From: Pseudomonas reinekei
GTDB taxonomy: Bacteria > Pseudomonadota > Gammaproteobacteria > Pseudomonadales > Pseudomonadaceae
DNA: 64,000 nt
Assembly (NCBI RefSeq): GCF_001945365.1
Contig: NZ_MSTQ01000007.1
Location: forward strand, 1-64,000
Reading direction: 5' to 3'
Shown here piece by piece: positions 1-9,545 of the stretch (its first letter is position 1; every line of letters begins with the position of its first letter). The position numbers and the translations under genes were made by a program. The notes beneath the pieces were generated by a model, which searched no databases, had not been told where the DNA came from, and saw only the letters and a list, made by a program, of their open reading frames with translations.

Positions 1-74
1 TCGACCTGGTCGACAACCGATAATTTAAAAGTCAGTGTGTAATCACGCTGACTGCGCTTCGTGCCCGTATCCAT
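1..74 (-). CDS. IS3-family transposase OrfA, N-terminal fragment (cut by window edge)
   Basis: Reading the minus strand from an ATG at 74 gives MDTGTKRSQRDYTLTFKLSV and continues to VDQV at the window edge. This is the typical start of the IS3-family OrfA (helix-turn-helix transposase subunit, Tnp_1-like), which begins with KRSQRDYT-like residues followed by the first HTH helix. A GGAAGG ribosome binding site lies just upstream (around 78-83 on the complement). Only 24 codons are inside the window, so intactness of the element cannot be judged. Confidence 0.7.
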   Translation of the reverse strand, partial: MDTGTKRSQRDYTLTFKLSVVDQV

Positions 75-117
75 TGCACCTTCCTGAAAAGAAGTCAGAA
101 GGTGTAAACCTTATTCA
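1..117 (-). mobile_element. 5' end of an IS3-family insertion sequence
   Basis: The OrfA start is preceded by about 43 bases that would form the left end of the element. The terminal inverted repeat probably starts near 117 with TGAATAAGG on the minus strand. IS3 ends usually begin with TG, but the other end lies outside the window, so the boundary is only an estimate. The element stops about 20 bases before the rpmBG terminator hairpin. Confidence 0.5.
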
Positions 118-134
118 GGACGGGACAAGGCAAC

Positions 135-169
135 AAAAAAGGCCCGTATCTCGCGATACGGGCCTTTTT
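135..169 (-). terminator. Rho-independent terminator of rpmB-rpmG (bidirectional)
   Basis: A perfect 10-bp stem (GGCCCGTATC / GATACGGGCC) with a 4-base loop at 141-164 is flanked by AAAAAA on the left and TTTTT on the right. It can therefore work on both strands. It lies directly downstream of rpmG on the minus strand. Confidence 0.9.
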
Positions 170-188
170 CGTAAGAGGGAAAAATCAA

Positions 189-344
189 TTACTTGATTTT
201 GCCTTCTTTGTAGATCACGTGCTTGCGAACAACCGGATCAAATTTCTTGATCTCGATTTTGTCCGGAGTAGTGCGCTTGTTCTTGTCGGTAGTGTAGAAA
301 TGACCAGTACCGGCGCTCGAAATCAAACGAATCAATTCACGCAT
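189..344 (-). CDS. rpmG: 50S ribosomal protein L33
   Basis: This 51-residue basic protein starts [20 protein letters not shown] and ends in YKEGKIK, which matches bacterial L33 of the form found in Pseudomonas. It is a structural protein of the large ribosomal subunit near the E site. No CxxC zinc pairs are present, so it is the zinc-independent (C-minus) form. It follows rpmB by 11 bases, forming the usual rpmB-rpmG operon, and is closed by the hairpin at 141-164. Confidence 0.95.
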   Translation of the reverse strand: MRELIRLISSAGTGHFYTTDKNKRTTPDKIEIKKFDPVVRKHVIYKEGKIK

Positions 345-355
345 GATTAGCTCCC

Positions 356-589
356 TTAGATCTTGCCGGCTTTGCGGATTTCGGCCAGCACGGCAGTGAT
401 GCCACGCTTGTCGATGATACGCATGCCTTTGGCAGATACGCGCAGACGCACGAAACGTTTCTCTTCTTCAACCCAGAAGCGGTGATGCTGCAGGTTCGGC
501 AGGAAACGACGACGGGTTTTGTTGTTTGCGTGGGAAATGTTATTCCCAGTCACCGGACCCTTACCGGTAACTTGACATACTCTAGACAT
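356..589 (-). CDS. rpmB: 50S ribosomal protein L28
   Basis: This 77-residue protein begins [20 protein letters not shown], the standard L28 N-terminus, and is rich in Arg and Lys ([10 protein letters not shown]). L28 is a large-subunit protein needed for 70S assembly. It is the first gene of rpmB-rpmG. A GAGGG-type ribosome binding site lies just upstream on the minus strand (595-600). Confidence 0.97.
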   Translation of the reverse strand: MSRVCQVTGKGPVTGNNISHANNKTRRRFLPNLQHHRFWVEEEKRFVRLRVSAKGMRIIDKRGITAVLAEIRKAGKI

Positions 590-1035
590 GCCTCAGCCCT
601 CTAAAACCACATGCCCAACCCGGCATGGGTTGGCCGCTTAATCTCTCAGTCATTTGGCGCCAGGCGCCGCGTTTCTTTAGAGGTCTTACCGGCTACACCT
701 ACAGTGAAGGAACCGGGCCCCTAGAAAAGAGCGCTGCTTTATACCAGAAAGACTGGAGAGCAACAACATTCGCTGTGCCTTGAATGGATAAAAACCCCAC
801 TTTTCGCGCGCCAGGCGCTTTGGATAAAGGCTATCGTCGATTCTGACCGCTCGTCGCAGAGAAACATCCGACACGCCAATCCCAGCGTTTTCTCAATCAA
901 GGCTCACTCAAATCAGGCGCCTATAGTCCCCTCAAAATGAAAAAGGGGATAGTCATTTGCAATAGAGCCCACTAGGGTAGGCCTTTTCCAGACTGCACTT
1001 GCAGATGGGCCTTCGATCTGTAAAGGAATCCGACC
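590..1035. other. Intergenic region upstream of rpmB and of the binding-protein gene
   Basis: This 446-base gap separates the divergent rpmB and the peptide-binding protein gene. It must carry the rpmB promoter and leader. A 62-codon minus-strand open frame at 686-874 lacks family-like features and is not called. No repeat, RNA gene or clear hairpin terminator was recognised. Confidence 0.5.
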
Positions 1036-2622
1036 ATGCGCCTCGCTGCCCTACCGCTGTTGCTTGCCCCTCTGTTGCTGAGCCCACTGGCCGAGGCCGC
1101 CGCCCTGAGCGTCTGCACCGAGGCCAGCCCCGAAGGGTTCGACGTGGTGCAATACAATTCGCTGACCACCACCAACGCCTCGGCCGACGTGCTGATGAAC
1201 CGCCTGGTGGATTTCGACACCGCCAGCGGCAAAGTGGTCGCCAGCCTCGCCGACAGCTGGGAAGTCAGCCCGGATGGCCTGGTCTACATCTTCAAATTGC
1301 ACCCACAGGTGAAATTTCATCGCACCGAGTATTTCAGCCCGACCCGCGAACTCACCGCCGAGGACGTGAAGTTCAGCTTCGACCGCATGCTCGACCCGGC
1401 CAACCCGTGGCACAAAGTCGCCCAGAGCGGCTTCCCGCATGCGCAATCGATGCAACTGCCGGCACTGATCAAGAAAATCGACGCACTCGACCCGATGACC
1501 GTGCGTTTCACCCTCGACCACCCGGATTCGACGTTCCTGCCGACCCTGAGCATGGGCTTCGCCTCGATCTATTCGGCCGAATATGCCGACAAGCTGCTCA
1601 AGGCCGGGACCCCGGAAAAGCTCAACAACCAGCCAATCGGTACCGGCCCGTTTGTCTTCACCCGCTTCCAGAAAGACGCGTCTATCCGCTACAAGGCCAA
1701 CGCGGACTATTTCCGTGGCAAGCCTTCGGTCGATCCGCTGATCTTCGCCATCACCCCGGACGCCAACGTGCGCTTGCAGAAACTGCGCCGCAACGAGTGT
1801 CAGATTGCCTTGTCGCCCAAGCCGCTGGATGTACAAGCCGCGCTGAAAGAGCCGACGCTTAAAGTGGAAAAGACGGACGCCTTCATGACCGCGTTCGTCG
1901 CCCTCAACAGCCAGCACCCGCCGCTGGACAAACCTGAAGTGCGCCAGGCGATCAACCTCGCCTTCGACAAGGCCAATTATGTCAAAGCCGTGTTCGAAGA
2001 CACCGCCGAGCCCGCCAGCGGCCCGTACCCGCCCAACACCTGGAGTTACGCCAAGGCTCTGCCGGGCTATCCCCATGATGTCGAGAAAGCCAAGGCATTG
2101 ATGGCCAAGGCCGGGCTCAAGGACGGTTTCCAGACAACCATCTGGACACGCCCCTCGGGCAGCCTGTTGAACCCTAATCCGAGCCTGGGCGCCCAGTTAC
2201 TGCAATCCGATCTCGCGGAAATCGGCATTCAGGCCGAAATCCGGGTGATCGAATGGGGCGAGCTGATCCGCCGCGCCAAGGCCGGTGAGCATGACATCCT
2301 GTTCATGGGTTGGGCCGGTGACAACGGCGATCCGGACAACTTCCTCACGCCGCAGTTTTCCTGCGCGGCGGTCAAGTCCGGCACCAACTTCGCGCGCTAC
2401 TGCAACCAGGACTTGGACAAGCTGATCAGCGCTGGCAAGACCACCGGCGAACAAGGTGTGCGCACCAAGCTCTACGAACAGGCGCAGACGCAGATCCAGC
2501 AACAGGCGCTGTGGCTGCCGCTGGCTCATCCGACCGCTTTCGCCCTGACTCGTAAAAACATCGAGGGCTACTCGGTCAGTCCGTTTGGCCGTCAGGATTA
2601 CTCGAAGGTCAACCTCAAATAG
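1036..2622 (+). CDS. Periplasmic ABC transporter substrate-binding protein (family 5, peptide/dipeptide type)
   Basis: A 528-residue exported protein. Residues 1-21 form a signal peptide (MRLAALPLLLAPLLLSPLAEA, cleavage near AEA/A). The mature part has the SBP_bac_5 (DppA/OppA/SapA) pattern: an early CTEASPEGFD segment, the LTAEDVKFSFDRM block near residue 105 and the NQPIGTGPF block near 200. The family binds di- or oligopeptides or similar ligands and delivers them to an ABC permease. No permease genes are adjacent, so it is an orphan binding protein here and the ligand cannot be named. Confidence 0.88.
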   Translation: MRLAALPLLLAPLLLSPLAEAAALSVCTEASPEGFDVVQYNSLTTTNASADVLMNRLVDFDTASGKVVASLADSWEVSPDGLVYIFKLHPQVKFHRTEYFSPTRELTAEDVKFSFDRMLDPANPWHKVAQSGFPHAQSMQLPALIKKIDALDPMTVRFTLDHPDSTFLPTLSMGFASIYSAEYADKLLKAGTPEKLNNQPIGTGPFVFTRFQKDASIRYKANADYFRGKPSVDPLIFAITPDANVRLQKLRRNECQIALSPKPLDVQAALKEPTLKVEKTDAFMTAFVALNSQHPPLDKPEVRQAINLAFDKANYVKAVFEDTAEPASGPYPPNTWSYAKALPGYPHDVEKAKALMAKAGLKDGFQTTIWTRPSGSLLNPNPSLGAQLLQSDLAEIGIQAEIRVIEWGELIRRAKAGEHDILFMGWAGDNGDPDNFLTPQFSCAAVKSGTNFARYCNQDLDKLISAGKTTGEQGVRTKLYEQAQTQIQQQALWLPLAHPTAFALTRKNIEGYSVSPFGRQDYSKVNLK

Positions 2623-2640
2623 CCCAACCCTACGCAAAAC

Positions 2641-2672
2641 CTTGCAGGAGCCGGCTTGCTGGCTCCTGCAAG
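2641..2672. repeat. Perfect hairpin after the binding-protein gene
   Basis: Arms CTTGCAGGAGCC and GGCTCCTGCAAG form a perfect 12-bp stem around GGCTTGCT. There is no T-run, so it is either a REP-type palindrome or a weak convergent terminator between the binding-protein gene and radC. Confidence 0.65.
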
Positions 2673-2688
2673 GTTCGCGTCAGTCTGC

Positions 2689-3363
2689 TCACATACAGCC
2701 ATACTCGGCCATCGACAGCGGATCACCGTCACCGATGATGAAATGGTCGAGCACCCGCACATCAATCAATTCCAGCGCCTCTTGCAGGCGCTTGGTCAGT
2801 ATTCGGTCGGCCTGACTGGGATCGGTGTTGCCCGATGGATGGTTGTGGCAAAGGATCAAGGCAGCGGCGTTGTTTGCCAGCGCACGCTTGACCACCTCCC
2901 GCGGATGCACGCTGGTGTTGTCGATGGAGCCACGAAACAGCGCTTCGAAGCTCAGTACCTGATGCCTGGAGTCCAGAAACAGGCAGCCAAACACTTCGTG
3001 CGGCTCGTGGCGCAACATCGATTTCAGGTATTCGCGAACGGCGTGCGGGCTTTCCAGTACCGGCTTTTGCCGCGCACGCTCGGACAAATGACGCCTGTTC
3101 ATTTCCTGCGCTGCCTGCAACTGAGCGAATTTCGCGGGTCCAAGCCCCAGGTGCAGGCTGAACGTGACCAGATCGGCTTCGAGCAATGCGCGCAAACTGC
3201 CAAACTGGATCAGCAGATGCCGCGCCAGATCCACCGCGCTTTTGCCGGATACACCGGTTCTCAGAAAAATCGCCAGCAACTCGGCGTCTGAAAGACTCGC
3301 CGCACCCAGCGTCAGTAATCTCTCCCGCGGCCGCTCAGCCGCCGGCCAATCACGAATACTCAT
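2689..3363 (-). CDS. radC: RadC family JAB/MPN domain protein
   Basis: A 224-residue protein with an N-terminal helix-hairpin-helix-like region (about 1-90, including [11 protein letters not shown]) and a C-terminal JAB/MPN domain. The JAMM metal site HxH-x7-SxxD is complete: H173, H175, S183 and D186 in [16 protein letters not shown]. The family resembles zinc metalloproteases; its role in DNA repair was proposed early and is now doubtful. It is divergent from coaBC, the usual Pseudomonas arrangement. Confidence 0.93.
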   Translation of the reverse strand: MSIRDWPAAERPRERLLTLGAASLSDAELLAIFLRTGVSGKSAVDLARHLLIQFGSLRALLEADLVTFSLHLGLGPAKFAQLQAAQEMNRRHLSERARQKPVLESPHAVREYLKSMLRHEPHEVFGCLFLDSRHQVLSFEALFRGSIDNTSVHPREVVKRALANNAAALILCHNHPSGNTDPSQADRILTKRLQEALELIDVRVLDHFIIGDGDPLSMAEYGCM

Positions 3364-3498
3364 AGCACCTCCCTGTCTGTGGGCGCCGCTGTTCCGTAGC
3401 GGTCGCTGTGATATCGTAGCCCATCTTTTTTGCGGGCGAATTCACTCCTGGGGAGGGGGGTTCGCAACGCAGTCATCCTCGAATTGAAAGGCAGGCCT

Positions 3499-4707
3499 AT
3501 GCAGCGGCTGTATCGGAAACGCATTGTTCTGGGCGTCGGCGGCGGCATTGCTGCCTACAAGAGCGCCGACCTGGTTCGCCGCCTGATGGACCAGGGCGCC
3601 GAAGTACGCGTGGTCATGACCCGCGGCGGTGCCGAATTCATTACCCCGCTGACCATGCAGGCCCTGTCCGGGCACCCTGTGCACCTGGACCTGCTGGACC
3701 CGGCGGCCGAAGCCGCGATGGGCCACATCGAACTGGCGAAATGGGCCGATCTGGTACTGATCGCGCCTGCCACCGCGGACTTGATCGCGCGTCTGGCCCA
3801 AGGCATCGCCGATGACCTGCTGACCACGCTGGTACTGGCCACAGACGCCGCTGTCGCCGTTGCCCCGGCAATGAACCAGGCCATGTGGCGCGACCCTGCG
3901 ACCCAGGCCAATTTGCAGACCCTCGAAAGCCGTGAAATCAAAGTTTTCGGCCCGGCCTCCGGCAGCCAGGCCTGCGGCGACGTGGGCCTTGGGCGCATGC
4001 TCGAAGCCACCGACCTCGCGCAACTCGCCGCCGACTGCTTCCAGCGTCAGGCGCTGACCGGCAAACACGTGGTGATTACCGCAGGCCCAACCCAGGAAAA
4101 CATCGACCCGGTGCGCTACATCACCAACCACAGCTCCGGCAAAATGGGCTTCGCCCTGGCCGAAGCCGCGGTAGAAGCCGGTGCCCGAGTCACCCTGATC
4201 AGTGGCCCCGTGCACCTGCCGACGCCGGATCGGGTCACGCGCATCGATGTGGTCAGCGCCCGCGACATGCTCGCCGCGTGTGAAGCCGCGATTCCGTGCG
4301 ACATTTTCATTGCCTCGGCTGCGGTTGCGGATTACCGCCCGGAAGTAGTGGCCCCACAAAAACTCAAGAAAGACCCTACAAGCGGCGACGGCTTTGTCCT
4401 GCAAATGGTCCGCAATCCGGACATTCTGGCCAGCATCGCTACACGCCCTGACCGTCCATTCAGTGTCGGTTTCGCCGCTGAAACCGAACATCTGCTCGAT
4501 TACGCTGCCCGCAAGCTGAAAGACAAGAATCTCGATTTGATCGTCGCCAACGACGTCGCGAACCCGAGCATCGGCTTCAACAGCGAAGAAAACGCCTGCA
4601 GCGTGATCGACCGTGAGCTTCACGCCACACTTTTCGCCCAGACCAGCAAGAGCAAGATTGCTCGCCAGCTGATCACTTTTATCGCCGAACGTCTGAACCA
4701 GGTTTAA
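3499..4707 (+). CDS. coaBC: Bifunctional phosphopantothenoylcysteine decarboxylase / phosphopantothenate-cysteine ligase
   Basis: A 402-residue two-domain enzyme of coenzyme A synthesis. The N-terminal FMN-dependent decarboxylase (CoaC, about 1-190) has [10 protein letters not shown], the [10 protein letters not shown] segment with the catalytic His, and the PAMN motif (APAMNQAMW). The C-terminal ligase (CoaB) starts at [18 protein letters not shown], followed by [10 protein letters not shown]. The ATG at 3499 ([12 protein letters not shown]) is chosen over an upstream in-frame start at 3430 because family members begin there. dut follows after 5 bases, so the two are probably co-transcribed. 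Confidence 0.96.
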   Translation: MQRLYRKRIVLGVGGGIAAYKSADLVRRLMDQGAEVRVVMTRGGAEFITPLTMQALSGHPVHLDLLDPAAEAAMGHIELAKWADLVLIAPATADLIARLAQGIADDLLTTLVLATDAAVAVAPAMNQAMWRDPATQANLQTLESREIKVFGPASGSQACGDVGLGRMLEATDLAQLAADCFQRQALTGKHVVITAGPTQENIDPVRYITNHSSGKMGFALAEAAVEAGARVTLISGPVHLPTPDRVTRIDVVSARDMLAACEAAIPCDIFIASAAVADYRPEVVAPQKLKKDPTSGDGFVLQMVRNPDILASIATRPDRPFSVGFAAETEHLLDYAARKLKDKNLDLIVANDVANPSIGFNSEENACSVIDRELHATLFAQTSKSKIARQLITFIAERLNQV

Positions 4708-4712
4708 TTTAC

Positions 4713-5168
4713 ATGCACGCTTTGCAAGCCAAGATCCTCGACCCTCGCATCGGTACCGAATTCCCGCTGCCGCAATACGCCACGCCAGGCTCCGCCGGCC
4801 TCGACCTGCGCGCCATGCTGGAACAGGACATCGTGATCAAGCCGGGGGAAACCGTGCTGATCCCCACCGGCCTGTCGGTCTACATCGGCGACCCGAACCT
4901 TGCCGCGCTGATCCTGCCGCGCTCGGGCATGGGCCATAAGCACGGCATCGTGCTGGGCAACCTGGTGGGCCTGATCGACTCCGATTACCAGGGTCCGCTG
5001 ATGGTTTCCTGCTGGAACCGTGGCCAGACCGAATTCACCATGCCGGTCGGCGAACGTCTGGCGCAACTGGTGCTGGTGCCTGTGGTTCAGGCGCATTTCG
5101 AAATGGTTGAAGAGTTTGTGGAAACCGAGCGCGGCACGGGCGGTTTCGGCCATACCGGTACCCGATGA
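4713..5168 (+). CDS. dut: Deoxyuridine 5'-triphosphate nucleotidohydrolase (dUTPase)
   Basis: This 151-residue trimeric dUTPase hydrolyses dUTP to dUMP, keeping uracil out of DNA and supplying thymidylate synthesis. The conserved motifs are visible: [10 protein letters not shown] (motif 1), PRSGMG (motif 2), [11 protein letters not shown] (motif 3, catalytic Asp) and [10 protein letters not shown] (motif 5). It lies directly after coaBC, as in many gammaproteobacteria. Confidence 0.97.
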   Translation: MHALQAKILDPRIGTEFPLPQYATPGSAGLDLRAMLEQDIVIKPGETVLIPTGLSVYIGDPNLAALILPRSGMGHKHGIVLGNLVGLIDSDYQGPLMVSCWNRGQTEFTMPVGERLAQLVLVPVVQAHFEMVEEFVETERGTGGFGHTGTR

Positions 5169-5185
5169 TCCGATAGAGATGCAAT

Positions 5186-5213
5186 GTGGCGAGGGAGCTT
5201 GCTCCCTCGCCAC
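5186..5213. repeat. REP palindrome (GTGGCGAGGGAGC type)
   Basis: A perfect 13-bp inverted repeat, GTGGCGAGGGAGC-TT-GCTCCCTCGCCAC, sits between dut and algC. The same palindrome recurs at 41132-41159 and, as separated arms, at 7784-7908. It may also end dut transcription, but no T-run follows. Confidence 0.85.
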
Positions 5214-5276
5214 AAAATCGAGGTATTGGCCGGTCGAAAAGCCGCTGACATTGCCGGCATGGCCCTTTCACACCAC

Positions 5277-5303
5277 GAACTCTCTGTGGAAAACGCCGTC
5301 ATA
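5277..5303 (+). promoter_or_regulatory. Possible AlgU-type promoter upstream of algC
   Basis: GAACTC (5277-5282), a 16-base spacer, and TCATA (5299-5303) resemble the AlgU (sigma22) pattern GAACTT-N16/17-TCTGA. The -35 matches 5 of 6 positions; the -10 is weaker. A start near 5310 would give a leader of about 68 bases before algC. This is a motif match only. Confidence 0.3.
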
Positions 5304-5377
5304 CCCTTCAGTTTGAACCTGTCGCCAAATATTTCGGTGACCTGTCCAGCCACCTTTGAGATGGAGCATTTCCACAG

Positions 5378-6775
5378 ATGAACACCCCGGCCAAAGTCGC
5401 CCCCAAGTTTCCCGACAGCATTTTCCGCGCCTATGACATTCGCGGCACCGTCCCGGAATTTTTGAACGCCGAAACGGCTTACTGGCTCGGTCGCGCCATC
5501 GGTGCCCAGACATTGGCTCAGAATGAGCCGAACATTTCCGTTGGCCGCGACGGTCGCCTGTCCGGCCCGGAGCTGGTTGAACAATTGATTCAAGGCCTGG
5601 CCGACAGTGGCTGCCACGTCAGCGATGTCGGCCTGGTACCGACCCCTGCGCTGTATTACGCCGCCAACGTACTGGCCGGCAAATCCGGCGTGATGCTGAC
5701 CGGCAGCCACAACCCGTCGAACTACAACGGATTCAAAATCGTGATCGCCGGCGACACCCTGGCCAACGAACAGATCCAGGCCCTGCACGACCGCCTCAAG
5801 ACCAACAACCTGAGCAGCGGCCAGGGCAGCATCACCAAAGTCGAGATCCTCGACCGCTACAGCACCGAAATCGTCCAGGACATCAAGCTGGACCGACGTT
5901 TGAAAGTGGTCGTGGACTGCGGCAACGGTGCGGCCGGCGTCATCGCCCCGCAACTGATCGAAGCGCTGAACTGCGAAGTGATCCCGCTGTTCTGCGAAGT
6001 CGACGGCAACTTCCCGAACCACCACCCGGATCCGGGCAAGCCTGAAAACCTCATCGATCTGATCGCCAAGGTCAAGGAAACCAACGCCGACATCGGCCTG
6101 GCCTTCGACGGCGACGGCGACCGCGTGGGCGTTGTGACCAACACCGGCAGCATCGTCTTCCCGGACCGTCTGCTGATGCTGTTCGCCCGCGACGTCGTGG
6201 CGCGCAACCCGAATGCTGAAATCATCTTCGACGTCAAATGCACGCGCCGCCTGATCCCGCTGATCAAGGAATACGGTGGTCGTCCGCTAATGTGGAAGAC
6301 GGGTCATTCGTTGATCAAAAAGAAGATGAAACAATCCGGCGCCCTGTTGGCCGGCGAAATGAGCGGGCACATCTTCTTCAAGGAGCGCTGGTTCGGTTTC
6401 GACGACGGTATTTACAGCGCCGCGCGGTTGCTGGAGATCCTCAGCAAGGAAGAATCCTCGGCCGAAGAACTGTTTGCGACCTTCCCGAACGATATTTCTA
6501 CGCCGGAAATCAATATCCATGTGACCGAAGAGAGCAAATTCAGCATCATTGATGCATTGCACGACGCGCAGTGGGGCGAAGGCGCTGACCTGACCACCAT
6601 CGACGGCGTGCGAGTCGACTATGCCAAAGGCTGGGGCCTGGTTCGCGCCTCCAACACCACACCGGTGCTGGTCCTGCGTTTCGAGGCCGATGACGAGGCA
6701 GAACTGTCGCGCATCAAGGACGTTTTCCACGTCCAGTTGAAGCGTGTTGCACCTGATCTCCAACTACCGTTCTGA
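5378..6775 (+). CDS. algC: Phosphomannomutase/phosphoglucomutase AlgC
   Basis: A 465-residue alpha-D-phosphohexomutase interconverting the 6- and 1-phosphates of mannose and glucose. It supplies GDP-mannose for alginate, and precursors of LPS core, Psl/Pel-type polysaccharides and rhamnolipid. Key motifs: the phosphoserine loop TGSHNPSNYNG (S110), the Mg2+ loop DGDGDR (D244, D246, D248) and the sugar-binding GEMSGH (326-331). A GGAG ribosome binding site is at 5363-5366. The seven bases GGAGCAT at 5363-5369 are complementary to part of the ErsA RNA encoded later in this window. argB follows after 17 bases. Confidence 0.97.
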   Translation: MNTPAKVAPKFPDSIFRAYDIRGTVPEFLNAETAYWLGRAIGAQTLAQNEPNISVGRDGRLSGPELVEQLIQGLADSGCHVSDVGLVPTPALYYAANVLAGKSGVMLTGSHNPSNYNGFKIVIAGDTLANEQIQALHDRLKTNNLSSGQGSITKVEILDRYSTEIVQDIKLDRRLKVVVDCGNGAAGVIAPQLIEALNCEVIPLFCEVDGNFPNHHPDPGKPENLIDLIAKVKETNADIGLAFDGDGDRVGVVTNTGSIVFPDRLLMLFARDVVARNPNAEIIFDVKCTRRLIPLIKEYGGRPLMWKTGHSLIKKKMKQSGALLAGEMSGHIFFKERWFGFDDGIYSAARLLEILSKEESSAEELFATFPNDISTPEINIHVTEESKFSIIDALHDAQWGEGADLTTIDGVRVDYAKGWGLVRASNTTPVLVLRFEADDEAELSRIKDVFHVQLKRVAPDLQLPF

Positions 6776-6792
6776 TTCACCCGGAGCCCTGA

Positions 6793-7698
<906 letters not shown>

Positions 7699-7712
7699 GC
7701 GATAGCACATGT

Positions 7713-7752
7713 AAAAAGACCCCGCTCAGCCTGGCTGAGCGGGGTCTTTTTT
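7713..7752 (+). terminator. Rho-independent terminator after argB
   Basis: AAAAA is followed by a GC-rich stem GACCCCGCTCAGC / GCTGAGCGGGGTC (7718-7746) and TTTTTT. With A- and T-tracts on both sides it can act in both directions. Confidence 0.92.
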
Positions 7753-7783
7753 GCCTGCGACTCTTGTAAACAACTGCCTTTCC

Positions 7784-7908
7784 TGGCGAGGGAGCTTGCT
7801 TCCGTTGGGTGGCGAAGCCACCCCGGAACGTTGCGGCCCAACGGATAAACCGAGTTGAAGTGTCTCGGGAGCGCTACGCACGCCAGGGCGAGCAAACTCC
7901 CTCGCCAC
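7784..7908. repeat. REPIN-like element between argB and pyrE
   Basis: TGGCGAGGGAGCTTGCT (7784-7800) and the inverted copy AGCAAACTCCCTCGCCA (7892-7908) bracket about 90 bases. Inside is a further GTGGCGAAGCCAC palindrome (7811-7823). Two inverted REP sequences around a spacer is the REPIN layout known from P. fluorescens. It fills the gap between the convergent argB and pyrE. Confidence 0.75.
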
Positions 7909-7936
7909 GAAAGCTGCCCTCACACAGGGATTGCCC

Positions 7937-8581
7937 TCAAACGCCGAACTGGGCGCGGTAGGCTTCCACGGCTGGCAAGTGCTGCTTGAGCTGCGGATCG
8001 TCGGCCAGGAACTCCAGCACCTGGTTCAGCGAAACGATGCTGATCACCGGGATACCGAAATCACGCTCCACTTCCTGGATCGCTGACAATTCACCGTTGC
8101 CACGCTCCTGACGGTTCAGGGCGATCAACACGCCGGCGGCCTTGGCGCCGTCCTGGGAGGCGATGATCTGCATCACTTCACGGATCGCGGTGCCAGCGGT
8201 GATCACGTCGTCGATGATCAGCACGTTGCCGGTCAACGGTGCGCCGACCAGACTGCCGCCTTCGCCGTGGGCCTTGGCTTCCTTGCGGTTGAAACACCAT
8301 GGCAGGTCACGGTTGTGATGCTCGGCCAATGCCACGGCAGTGGTTGCCGCCAAAGGAATGCCTTTGTAGGCCGGACCGAACAGAACGTCGAAAGAAATCC
8401 CGCTTTCGGCAATGGCAGCGGCGTAGAAACGACCCAGCTGCGCCAGGGCGGAACCCGAGTTGAACAGGCCCGCATTGAAGAAGTAAGGACTGGTGCGCCC
8501 GGACTTCAGGGTGAACTCACCGAAGCGCAAAACGCCGCGATCGATGGCAAAACGAATGAAATCGCGCTGATACGCTTGCAT
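7937..8581 (-). CDS. pyrE: Orotate phosphoribosyltransferase
   Basis: A 214-residue enzyme converting orotate and PRPP to OMP in pyrimidine synthesis. The PRPP-binding motif is [13 protein letters not shown], and the N-terminus [20 protein letters not shown] is characteristic of Pseudomonas PyrE. The ATG at 8581 is preferred to one at 8602 because of this family N-terminus. It is transcribed divergently from crc from a gap of about 80 bases, the usual Pseudomonas pyrE/crc arrangement. Confidence 0.96.
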   Translation of the reverse strand: MQAYQRDFIRFAIDRGVLRFGEFTLKSGRTSPYFFNAGLFNSGSALAQLGRFYAAAIAESGISFDVLFGPAYKGIPLAATTAVALAEHHNRDLPWCFNRKEAKAHGEGGSLVGAPLTGNVLIIDDVITAGTAIREVMQIIASQDGAKAAGVLIALNRQERGNGELSAIQEVERDFGIPVISIVSLNQVLEFLADDPQLKQHLPAVEAYRAQFGV

Positions 8582-8663
8582 GAAAAAAACCCCAAATACC
8601 ACGGATTTAGCTAATTAGCTTGACGCCGTGTATCATACACGCACGCGATTTTTGGGGCCATTT

Positions 8664-9443
8664 ATGCGGATCATCAGTGTGAACGTCAATGGTATTCAGG
8701 CTGCAGTCGAGCGAGGTTTGCTCAGTTGGCTGCAGGCACAGAATGCCGACGTCATCTGCCTGCAGGACACCCGTGCCTCCGCCTTTGAACTGGACGATCC
8801 AGCCTTCCAACTGGATGGATACTTCCTTTATGCCTGCGACGCCGAAGTTCCCGCCCAAGGCGGCGTGGCTTTGTACTCGCGGTTGCAACCGAAGGCTGTC
8901 ATCAGCGGTCTCGGCTTCGAGACGGCCGACCGCTACGGGCGCTACCTGCAAGCAGATTTCGACAAAGTCAGTATTGCAACCCTGTTGCTGCCTTCCGGAA
9001 TGAACGGCGATGAGGACTTGAACCAGAAGTTCAAGCTCATGGATGACTTCGCCAAGTACCTGGACAAGCAACGGCGCAAACGCCGCGAGTACATTTATTG
9101 TGGCTCGCTGTACGTGGCGCAACAGAAGCTGGACATCAAGAACTGGCGCGACAGCCAGCAATCCCCGGGCTTCCTGGCGCCAGAACGCGCCTGGATGGAC
9201 GAGATTGTCGGCAACATGGGTTATGTAGATGCCCTGCGCGAAGTCAGCCGTGAAGGCGATCAGTACAGCTGGTGGCCGGATAACGAGCAGGCCGAGATGC
9301 TCAACCTCGGCTGGCGCTTCGACTACCAGCTGCTGACCCCGGGCTTGCGCCGCTTTGTACGCAGCGCACGCCTGCCACGTCAGCCGCGGTTCTCGCAGCA
9401 TGCGCCGCTGATCGTGGACTACGATTGGACGCTGACAATCTAA
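8664..9443 (+). CDS. crc: Catabolite repression control protein Crc
   Basis: A 259-residue protein of the exonuclease/endonuclease/phosphatase fold starting MRIISVNVNGIQAAVERGLL. In Pseudomonas, Crc has no nuclease activity; it acts with Hfq on A-rich target mRNAs to block translation of genes for less-preferred carbon sources, and is titrated by the sRNA CrcZ. The ATG at 8664 is chosen because the extra residues of the upstream frame are not part of the family. It is followed by a strong hairpin terminator. Confidence 0.97.
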   Translation: MRIISVNVNGIQAAVERGLLSWLQAQNADVICLQDTRASAFELDDPAFQLDGYFLYACDAEVPAQGGVALYSRLQPKAVISGLGFETADRYGRYLQADFDKVSIATLLLPSGMNGDEDLNQKFKLMDDFAKYLDKQRRKRREYIYCGSLYVAQQKLDIKNWRDSQQSPGFLAPERAWMDEIVGNMGYVDALREVSREGDQYSWWPDNEQAEMLNLGWRFDYQLLTPGLRRFVRSARLPRQPRFSQHAPLIVDYDWTLTI

Positions 9444-9484
9444 AAGCTTGTCGCTGATAGAGAAGTTCGACGTGGTTCGAATAT

Positions 9485-9520
9485 AAAAAATGCCCGTATC
9501 GGTAGATACGGGCATTTTTT
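9485..9520 (+). terminator. Bidirectional terminator between crc and gltS
   Basis: AAAAAATGCCCGTATC-GGTA-GATACGGGCATTTTTT is a perfect 16-base inverted repeat with A- and T-tracts. It serves crc on the plus strand and gltS on the minus strand. Its core stem CCCGTATC/GATACGGG is the same as in the rpmG terminator at 141-164. Confidence 0.93.
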
Positions 9521-9545
9521 TGAGCTGGATTAACTGAGCTGAACT

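Noticed and set aside
686..874. A 62-codon minus-strand frame upstream of rpmB
   Set aside because: No ribosome binding site, unusual composition and no family resemblance.
1051..2076. A 341-codon minus-strand frame over the binding-protein gene
   Set aside because: Shadow of the plus-strand gene, with low-complexity composition.
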